A stretch of DNA of 10,908 nucleotides from Spirochaetales bacterium (GTDB lineage Bacteria > Spirochaetota > Spirochaetia > DSM-27196 > PWMO01). Shown in pieces: positions 1-5,679 of this stretch. A program made the translations under genes and the position numbers. Location of the stretch: assembly GCA_007130025.1 (NCBI GenBank), contig SLTF01000350.1, positions 1-10,908 of the forward strand. Reading direction: 5' to 3'. How positions within the stretch are numbered: position 1 is the stretch's first letter; each line of letters opens with the position of its first letter. Under the pieces are notes generated by a model that saw only the letters and a list, made by a program, of their open reading frames with translations, had not been told where the DNA came from and ran no database searches.

Positions 1-1
1 C

Positions 2-526
2 TACCTCAACGTCAAACTGCTGGTCAGCACCATGACCGCGAGCATCGTGTTCATCTCGTTCTCGCTCATCGGGGTAGATTTCCCGGTTATCTGGGCGATC
101 CTCACCTTCCTGTTCAACTTCATTCCGAGCATCGGCTCGATCATGATCACCTTCTTCAGCGGCCTCTTTGCGGTGGTTCAGTTTGTTCCCGACTGGAACA
201 GCATCATCGCCACGGTGACGGCGATGTCGGTGACCCAACTGATCATTGGCAATATCATCGATCCAAAGCTTCTGGGTGACCGGTTGAACCTGAGTCCCGT
301 GGTTATCCTGCTCTCGCTGCTGCTGTGGGGCTGGCTCTGGGGCGTCATGGGGATGTTCCTGGCGGTTCCGCTCACGGTAGCAATCAAGATCGCACTGGAG
401 AATATTCCCGGTATGGAACCCTTCGGCATCATGATGGGGACCGGAAGCTTTCGCAAACGCAAGAAGAAACAACTCAAGACAGGAGCACGGCCAAATCATG
501 CAACGCAAGCGACTTCTCACCGGTGA
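2..526 (+). CDS. AI-2E/PerM family membrane protein, C-terminal part
   Basis: This is the 3' end of a gene that begins before the window, with 174 residues visible. The product is an integral membrane protein of the AI-2E transporter (PerM, UPF0118) family, whose members export diverse solutes or act as Na+/H+ antiporters; the substrate here is unknown. The sequence shows several hydrophobic segments, a PSIGSIM stretch after the second one, and the family's C-terminal hallmark: DPKLLGDRLNLSPVVILLSL, then a Gly/Trp-rich helix and FLAVPLTVAIKIALE. The last 30 residues are hydrophilic and Lys/Arg-rich, a normal cytoplasmic tail. An ATG at 32 is internal, because the frame is open and family-like back to base 2. 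The 3' end overlaps trpS by 29 bases, so the two genes are probably cotranscribed and translationally linked. Confidence 0.88.
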   Translation, partial: YLNVKLLVSTMTASIVFISFSLIGVDFPVIWAILTFLFNFIPSIGSIMITFFSGLFAVVQFVPDWNSIIATVTAMSVTQLIIGNIIDPKLLGDRLNLSPVVILLSLLLWGWLWGVMGMFLAVPLTVAIKIALENIPGMEPFGIMMGTGSFRKRKKKQLKTGARPNHATQATSHR

Positions 527-1565
527 TCGACCCACCGGGCGGCTTCACCTCGGCCACTACGTTGGATCAATTGCCAATCGATTGAAGCTTCAGTCTCAGT
601 ACGACTGTTTCTTTCTCATCGCCGACCTTCACATGCTTACGACTCGGCCGGCCAAAGAAGACATCGAGGCAATCTCGGAGAACGCGCGGCAGATGGTGCT
701 GGACTACCTTTCGTGCGGCATCGATCCCGAGCAGTCGGTGATCTTTCTCCAGTCTGCCGTGCACGAGACATACGAGCTGAACCTCTTCTTCGAGATGCTC
801 GTTACCGTCCCGCGCCTTCAGCGGTTGCCAAGCCTCAAGGATATGAAAGACTCGGCGAATCTCTCCGAGATGCCCTTTGGGCTTCTGGGCTACCCCGTGC
901 TGCAGTCGGCTGATATCCTGCTGCCGCGCGCCCACATCGTTCCCGTGGGCAAAGATAACGAAGCCCACGTTGAACTCACACGCGAGATCGCGCGGCGATT
1001 CAATAACCTCTACGGTGAAGTCTTTCCGCTGCCCGACGTCCTGATCGGCGATGTGCCGACCCTGGTTGGCACCGATGGAAGCGCGAAGATGTCCAAGTCG
1101 CTGGACAACACCATCATGCTCAGTGACGATGAAAAGACGGTAACCCGCAGGGTTATGGGCATGTTCACCGATCCCAACCGGGTGCGAGCCGATATTCCCG
1201 GCACGGTCGAGGGCAATCCGGTGTTCACCTATCACGACGTCTTTAATCCCAACAAGGCCGAGGTCGACGAGCTCAAGACTCGCTACCGGGCCGGAACCGT
1301 GGGGGACGTGGAGGTCAAGCAGAAACTCGCCTCCGCCATCAACGCCTTCCTCGATCCCATCCGCGAACGGCGATCCGACTTTGAGGCGCGAAGCGGCTTT
1401 GTCGATGAAGTCATCTACGATGGCACGCTTCGCATGCGGGAAGAGGCACGGGCAACCCTGATCGAAGCGAAGAAAGCGATGGGGCTCACCGGGGTCTGGA
1501 ATCGCATCAGTCGAAAGGCTGAAGACGCGCGGAAGAAACGGGAGAAGCGCGAAGCGGCGTCGTGA
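498..1565 (+). CDS. trpS: Tryptophanyl-tRNA synthetase
   Basis: This cytoplasmic class Ic synthetase (355 residues, a normal full length) charges tRNA-Trp with tryptophan using ATP. The HIGH-type signature is HLGH at residues 17-20, inside GDRPTGRLHLGHYVG. The KMSKS loop is exact at residues 197-201, followed by LDNTI. The GDRPTG opening and HLGHY form match the TrpRS subgroup I remember from streptococci and lactobacilli, rather than the E. coli form with TIGN. The C-terminus ends in a short charged tail of Lys, Arg and Glu. The ATG at 498 has an AGGAG at 481-485, a rather long 12-base spacing, and lies inside the 3' end of the upstream membrane protein gene, so coupling may help initiation. 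The stop overlaps the next gene's GTG start as GTGA. No trp leader or T-box is visible, since the upstream region is coding. Confidence 0.97.
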   Translation: MQRKRLLTGDRPTGRLHLGHYVGSIANRLKLQSQYDCFFLIADLHMLTTRPAKEDIEAISENARQMVLDYLSCGIDPEQSVIFLQSAVHETYELNLFFEMLVTVPRLQRLPSLKDMKDSANLSEMPFGLLGYPVLQSADILLPRAHIVPVGKDNEAHVELTREIARRFNNLYGEVFPLPDVLIGDVPTLVGTDGSAKMSKSLDNTIMLSDDEKTVTRRVMGMFTDPNRVRADIPGTVEGNPVFTYHDVFNPNKAEVDELKTRYRAGTVGDVEVKQKLASAINAFLDPIRERRSDFEARSGFVDEVIYDGTLRMREEARATLIEAKKAMGLTGVWNRISRKAEDARKKREKREAAS

Positions 1566-2383
1566 GCAACGGCCCACAGCGCCTGGACGCGTTTCGAGAG
1601 GTGATCTGGGACCACTACCGTAAGCACGGCCGCGCGATGCCGTGGCGCGCTACCAGCGACCCCTATCACATCGTTGTCTCCGAGTTCATGCTGCAACAGA
1701 CCCAGGTTTCACGCGTGATGCAGAAGTTCGGGCCCTTTGTGGAGCGGTTTCCCGACTGGGCAACGCTCGCGTCGGCGCGTCTGGTGGAGGTGCTGGCGCA
1801 GTGGCAGGGTCTCGGCTACAACCGAAGGGCCAAGTTCCTGCACCAGTGTGCGGCCTCCGTCATGCAGCTCCACCACGGAGCACTCCCCGCAGACCCGAAT
1901 CTGCTCGCGGGACTTCCCGGCATCGGACGCAACACCGCGGGAGCCGTGTGCGCCTTTGCATTCAACCAACCGGTGGTGTTCATCGAAACCAATATCCGCC
2001 GGGTGTTTCTCCATTTCTTCTTCAGTGATGCTGAAGGGATTCACGATCGCGAACTCATGCCGTGGATTGAAGCTGCCCTGGATCGCGACGAACCGCGTCG
2101 CTGGTACTGGGCCCTGATGGACTACGGTGCAGTGCTCAAGTCGCAGGTAACCAACCCTAACCGCCGAAGCGCCCACTACACCCGACAGTCCCCGTTTGAG
2201 GGGTCGCGGCGGCAGATCCGCGGTGCGGTCGTTCGGATGTTCGCCGACGGCGCCGCCCGCACGCTCGAGCAGATCCGGACTAACCTCGACGTGGCGCACG
2301 ACGAACGGCTTGCCGGGATTGTCGAGGAGCTCGTTGTTGAGGAGTTTCTGATCCGTTCCGGGGAGCGCTACGCGCCGGTGTGA
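1562..2383 (+). CDS. MutY/Nth-like (HhH-GPD) DNA glycosylase lacking the Fe-S cluster
   Basis: This 273-residue protein belongs to the helix-hairpin-helix GPD superfamily of base-excision repair glycosylases and is closest to MutY, which removes A mispaired with 8-oxoG. Visible MutY features are SEFMLQQTQV with the active-site Glu at 41, QGLGYNRRA at 82-90, and the hairpin LPGIGRNTAGAV at 118-129. The hairpin has Asn where endonuclease III has its lyase Lys, which argues for a monofunctional enzyme. Two key sites differ. The catalytic Asp of MutY (ILDGNVKRV in E. coli) aligns without gaps to Glu142 (FIETNIRRV). The four-cysteine [4Fe-4S] loop is replaced by NPNRRSAHYTRQSPFEGS at 198-215, and the protein has only two cysteines, C96 and C130. 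The NUDIX-like C-terminal domain of MutY is absent. The last ~55 residues look like a small winged-helix tail. The GTG start overlaps the trpS stop. I would not assume A:8-oxoG specificity. Confidence 0.88.
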   Translation: MSNGPQRLDAFREVIWDHYRKHGRAMPWRATSDPYHIVVSEFMLQQTQVSRVMQKFGPFVERFPDWATLASARLVEVLAQWQGLGYNRRAKFLHQCAASVMQLHHGALPADPNLLAGLPGIGRNTAGAVCAFAFNQPVVFIETNIRRVFLHFFFSDAEGIHDRELMPWIEAALDRDEPRRWYWALMDYGAVLKSQVTNPNRRSAHYTRQSPFEGSRRQIRGAVVRMFADGAARTLEQIRTNLDVAHDERLAGIVEELVVEEFLIRSGERYAPV

Positions 2384-4296
2384 CCACCTCGCTTGGTGGC
2401 AAGACGGTCGGCCTCTTCGATGATGGATCGATGCCACCGCAGGAGAAAGCGGGCATCCTCGGGGTCATCCGAGCGCACATCGGCCAGAACACGGAACACC
2501 GGCTCGGTGGCCGAACCACGCATCCAGATAAAGGCGATGGGAAAGCCGGCGTCATTGTGCAACAGGATACGAAATCCCCCGCGCTCGCTTCCACTGCGCT
2601 TTGAAGCTCCCACTCCCTCGATCTCTTCGGCGCCTTCGTAATTGAACTCGGTCCATGAGGTGATGCCGAATCGGTAGCTCAACTCCGCTTTCCGCTCAGC
2701 CCACGCTGCGGGAAAGAGCTCCTCGTACGCCGCTTTCAGATGAGCATGGTTGGTGGTAGTAATCTTCATGACGGCGTCGGTATCGGTTGTTGCGGTGGTC
2801 TGGTAGACGGGGAGGGTGGCGAGCAACTCACCGATGGTCGGCCGATGGCCGGTGGGCATCGAAACCCCGCACGCACGGTACCAGATTGCCATTGGGCTGT
2901 TGGTTCCGTCGTCGGATTCGGCGTAGAGCAGTTTGGCGAGTGAGCCGATCGCGGTCAGGGGGTCTCGCACCGTCGAGGGAGGGATGATGGTACCCCCATT
3001 GGAGCCTTCCCCGAGAATCGGAACCACACATCCCTCGGCGTGCAGGCGACTCGAAAGCTCGAGCACGTTCGCCTCGCCAACCTCCGCTCGATGCACGTGC
3101 GCGTCGAAGCGCTCTGCGATTGCGTCAACTCGAAGGGACGTCGCATCGTTCACCACAACGGTGACGGGCTGGGAGGTTCCGCGGGGATTCAGGTAGCGAT
3201 GCCATGCAAGCTCGGCGACCACCGCGAGCGCAAACCCCTGTTGTGCCGGTAGCTCGGTGACGGTCGATCCGTTCCCCGTGGCAAGCACAAAATTGCCACG
3301 GTCACCGTCGTTGTCGGGAGTATACCCCGCAACAAATCCGGCACTGCGCGCGCGCGCCGCGGTGAGGAGCTCCCGACAGGGGGTCAACGATTCGCCCTCG
3401 GGGATGATTGCGTGGGCGATGGCGCCGGGTTGGTCGTTCATCGAGTCAAATTCAAAGCCCATCTCACGAAGAAAGAAGCGATCGATGGAGCCCGCGCGGG
3501 CGCTTCCGTTGAAGTCACATACAATCCCCGCCTTCGCGCGCGTGATCGACCGTCGGAGCTGTTCCATGCGATCCCCGGTATCGGGAGAACCGCTTGTGCC
3601 GGTGATCACTTCGGTCACAAACTGGGAATAGATACGGGCGCACTGTTGCCGCCATTGAGTGCTCGACACGTGGTGGTCGGCGAGAAACGTCGGGGGGACC
3701 GCCCGGGCGGCGTCAACGGCCGTTCGCACCGTCCCGTCGTCGGAAACCGCTTTGGTGAACCGGGTAATCAATTCTTCTGCTCGCAGTTTGTTGAGAACCG
3801 CACCGTCGGATAGCCCAATTTTCAGTCCGTTGTGTCCAACCGGGTTGTGACTCGCCGACACATAGATAAAACCGTCCAACTCAGGAACGATCTTGGTATA
3901 CGCCATGACCTCCGGCGTTGCGGCAATCCCCAGAACCCGCACCTCGATTTCCAGACTGAGCAGCGCGCGAAGAAGAATGTCGGCAATCGCGGGGCCGGTT
4001 GGTCGGGAATCGGTCGCAAGCACCACCTTCGCGGGAAACCGCACGGCGCTTCCCCGCAGGAGTTCGCCGATGACTCTGCCCGCGCACGCGAGCAGGACGG
4101 CGTCGGCGCTGCTGATGCGCGGCTCGTCGCTCTCTTCATCGGGGGCGAAAACCGTCCGCCATCCCGAAACCGACAGGATGTACCGCGAGAGCGCTCGATC
4201 GATCTCGTGTCGGGGCACGCTCTGAAAGGGGGGAGGCGCCGGTCGATCCGGGTCCAGCAACAGCCGGCCGGTGACCAGATCGTAGATGGGCTTCAT
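2368..4296 (-). CDS. Alpha-D-phosphohexomutase (phosphoglucomutase/phosphomannomutase family)
   Basis: This cytoplasmic enzyme of 642 residues interconverts hexose 1- and 6-phosphates through a phosphoserine intermediate. All four active-site loops are visible, numbered from the ATG at 4296: SASHNP with phosphoserine Ser149, the metal-binding DNDGDR ending at 330-333, the sugar-binding GEGSNGG at 429-435, and the phosphate-binding RGSATEP at 593-599. It is longer than the usual 450-580 residues, with extra material at the N-terminus (before about residue 90) and between domains. Whether it prefers glucose, mannose or another sugar cannot be read from these loops. An in-frame TTG lies just upstream at 4299, but the ATG at 4296 is preferred because GAGG precedes it by about 7 bases. 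The gene has its own promoter (4327-4355) and runs convergently into the glycosylase gene, with a 16-base overlap of the 3' ends. Confidence 0.92.
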   Translation of the reverse strand: MKPIYDLVTGRLLLDPDRPAPPPFQSVPRHEIDRALSRYILSVSGWRTVFAPDEESDEPRISSADAVLLACAGRVIGELLRGSAVRFPAKVVLATDSRPTGPAIADILLRALLSLEIEVRVLGIAATPEVMAYTKIVPELDGFIYVSASHNPVGHNGLKIGLSDGAVLNKLRAEELITRFTKAVSDDGTVRTAVDAARAVPPTFLADHHVSSTQWRQQCARIYSQFVTEVITGTSGSPDTGDRMEQLRRSITRAKAGIVCDFNGSARAGSIDRFFLREMGFEFDSMNDQPGAIAHAIIPEGESLTPCRELLTAARARSAGFVAGYTPDNDGDRGNFVLATGNGSTVTELPAQQGFALAVVAELAWHRYLNPRGTSQPVTVVVNDATSLRVDAIAERFDAHVHRAEVGEANVLELSSRLHAEGCVVPILGEGSNGGTIIPPSTVRDPLTAIGSLAKLLYAESDDGTNSPMAIWYRACGVSMPTGHRPTIGELLATLPVYQTTATTDTDAVMKITTTNHAHLKAAYEELFPAAWAERKAELSYRFGITSWTEFNYEGAEEIEGVGASKRSGSERGGFRILLHNDAGFPIAFIWMRGSATEPVFRVLADVRSDDPEDARFLLRWHRSIIEEADRLATKRGGHTGA

Positions 4297-4326
4297 CAAT
4301 CATCCTCGGAGGCGGGTTTTGAACGC

Positions 4327-4355
4327 ATGGTATCGACGGGTTCCGGCCATGTCAA
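4327..4355 (-). promoter_or_regulatory. Sigma70-type promoter for the phosphohexomutase gene
   Basis: Read on the minus strand, a perfect -35 box TTGACA (4355-4350) is followed after exactly 17 bases by TACCAT (4332-4327), which matches four of six bases of the -10 consensus. Transcription would start near 4320, giving a leader of about 24 bases that contains GAGG before the ATG at 4296. The position and spacing fit well. No transcript data are available. Confidence 0.6.
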
Positions 4356-4366
4356 CGTGAGTTTTG

Positions 4367-4395
4367 TTGCAAATCGGCACGATTCCGCGTATACA
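4367..4395 (+). promoter_or_regulatory. Sigma70-type promoter for the signalling operon
   Basis: TTGCAA (4367-4372) is followed after exactly 17 bases by TATACA (4390-4395), a good -35/-10 pair. Transcription would start near 4402. AGGGAG at 4402-4407 is the ribosome binding site for the ATG at 4417, so the mRNA leader would be only about 15 bases with the binding site at its very 5' end. The -35 box lies 11 bases from the -35 box of the divergent promoter, so one bound regulator could control both. I saw no clear operator palindrome between them. Confidence 0.6.
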
Positions 4396-4416
4396 TAGTG
4401 CAGGGAGCGTGCGACC

Positions 4417-5667
4417 ATGAAAAAAATTCTGGTTATTGACGAATCTGCGCTGTTCAGGGATTTCCTGGCAAAGAAACTGGGAGAGTACGGTTTCGAGGTT
4501 TCGGTAGCGGTGAACGGCCTCGACGGCGCGGTGAAGGTGCGACAGCAGACTCCCGACCTGGTCATCATGGATTACTACCTCTCGCGCAGTAGTTCGCTTG
4601 AGGTGCTGGAGAAGATTCGTCAGGATCCCAACACCGCGAACGTACCGGTGATCATGGCCTCCGCCAAGGTAGATCGTGACAAACTGCTGCAGGTGGCTCA
4701 GTTTCAGGTGAAGAAGTTTTTCACCAAACCGATTCGAATCGATACCCTGCTCAAGGCCGTTTCCGAGGTGCTCGGGGTTCAGGTTGAGATGGACAATACC
4801 CCGTGTATCATCGAAGCACACGTGAATGACGAGATCGTTTTCGTTGAGGTTGCGCAAGGGCTCAACAAGGAAAAGATCGAACTGCTGCGGTACAAGATCA
4901 AGGAATTGCTCAGCCTCTACGATCTGCAGCAGGTCAAGATGCTGGTCATGATGTCCAACGTTGACATCTCTCCCGACGACTCCATCAAACTCGGCACGCT
5001 CATGAACACCGTGCTGCAGTATGCCAAACCGCGCAACGTACGAATCCTCACCAACTCCGAGTTTGTCGGCAGCTACGTGGCCGGCCGCGAGGATATGTCC
5101 GAAATCGTGGTCACCAACAATCTTGAGACGGCAATGGATGGTCTCCTCGGGCGTAAGACCGGAACCTATATCGATCCGTCGCGAAAGGTGGTTCAGCAGG
5201 AGTTCCTTCAGGTCAAAGCGCCAAAAAAAGAAGGCGGCGAATCCATCGACATGAAGTTCGATGGAGAGAAAGCGGTGTTTGACCTGCACGATCTTGACGA
5301 GAACCTGACCATCGCGGTTGTGGATGATGACCTGGTGATCCAGGAGTTGATCAGGACCGCGTTCTCGGACACGCCATTCAACATCAAGGTCTATGGCAAC
5401 GGCCGGGAGTTTATCAACGATCCCGACGCCGCATCCGCGGACCTGATCTTTCTTGATCTCATGATGCCGGAGATGGACGGCTTCCAGGTGCTTCAGGAGC
5501 TGAAGACCCGTACGACCAGTCTGCCGATCATCGTCCTGTCCGCGCTCTCTCAGCGCGAGACGGTGGTCAAGGCACTCAAGCTTGGAGTGAAGAGCTATAT
5601 GATCAAACCGTTGAAGCCGTCGGCGGTTCTCACCAAGGCAACCGAAATACTGAAGCTGAGCTTCTAG
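4417..5667 (+). CDS. Double-receiver response regulator (REC-unknown-REC), no DNA-binding domain
   Basis: This is a cytoplasmic phosphorelay protein of 416 residues. The N-terminal receiver (about 1-118) has an acidic pocket D8/E9, phospho-acceptor D52 in LVIMDYYL, S82 and K104 (TKP); the usual MPxMDG after the acceptor is replaced by a Ser-rich loop. A middle region (about 126-250) is alpha/beta-like and I cannot assign it. It might be a STAS-like or other protein-interaction fold. A Lys/Glu/Gly linker follows (about 265-290). The C-terminal receiver (about 296-416) is canonical: D303/D304, phospho-acceptor D347 in FLDLMMPEMDG, S375 and K397 (IKP). No HTH, GGDEF or other output domain is present, so output is probably by protein contact. 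The ATG has AGGGAG 9 bases upstream. The hybrid kinase gene starts 12 bases after the stop and is the likely phosphodonor. The overall type resembles regulators I recall from Treponema and relatives. Confidence 0.9.
   Translation: MKKILVIDESALFRDFLAKKLGEYGFEVSVAVNGLDGAVKVRQQTPDLVIMDYYLSRSSSLEVLEKIRQDPNTANVPVIMASAKVDRDKLLQVAQFQVKKFFTKPIRIDTLLKAVSEVLGVQVEMDNTPCIIEAHVNDEIVFVEVAQGLNKEKIELLRYKIKELLSLYDLQQVKMLVMMSNVDISPDDSIKLGTLMNTVLQYAKPRNVRILTNSEFVGSYVAGREDMSEIVVTNNLETAMDGLLGRKTGTYIDPSRKVVQQEFLQVKAPKKEGGESIDMKFDGEKAVFDLHDLDENLTIAVVDDDLVIQELIRTAFSDTPFNIKVYGNGREFINDPDAASADLIFLDLMMPEMDGFQVLQELKTRTTSLPIIVLSALSQRETVVKALKLGVKSYMIKPLKPSAVLTKATEILKLSF
5223..5265 (+). other. Candidate slippery A7 site with downstream stem-loop inside the regulator gene
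   Basis: Seven A residues (5223-5229) sit in the phase CCA AAA AAA G, which is the A_AAA_AAA heptamer layout for -1 frameshifting. Twelve bases later an 8-bp perfect stem forms: TCCATCGA (5242-5249) pairs with TCGATGGA (5258-5265) around an 8-base loop. A weak AGG lies about 10 bases upstream of the A run. A -1 shift would reach TGA at 5280-5282, giving a product of about 288 residues that lacks the second receiver. This is seen only in the sequence and its function is speculative. The A run also simply encodes two lysines in a linker, and the 12-base spacer is longer than in the known dnaX site. Confidence 0.25.
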
Positions 5668-5679
5668 CCGGACGGACCC

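Noticed and set aside
2384..2399. CCACC-TCGCTT-GGTGG hairpin just after the glycosylase stop.
   Set aside because: It is only 5 bp, has no T-run after it, and encodes the last residues of the phosphohexomutase, so it is not convincing as a terminator.
4420..4426. Seven A residues at the start of the regulator gene, considered as a second slippage site.
   Set aside because: A-rich second and third codons after ATG are common and aid initiation, and no downstream stem-loop was seen.
4585..4596. A 12-base match CGCAGTAGTTCG shared with 9237-9248, considered as a repeat or att-like site.
   Set aside because: Both copies encode Arg-Ser-Ser-Ser in frame. There is no flanking similarity and no mobile gene nearby, so coincidence is likely.
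5652..5664. GAAGCT-G-AGCTTC palindrome at the end of the regulator gene.
   Set aside because: With a workable loop only 4 bp pair, no T-run follows, and it encodes the C-terminal KLSF. Termination here would contradict the tight spacing to the kinase gene.
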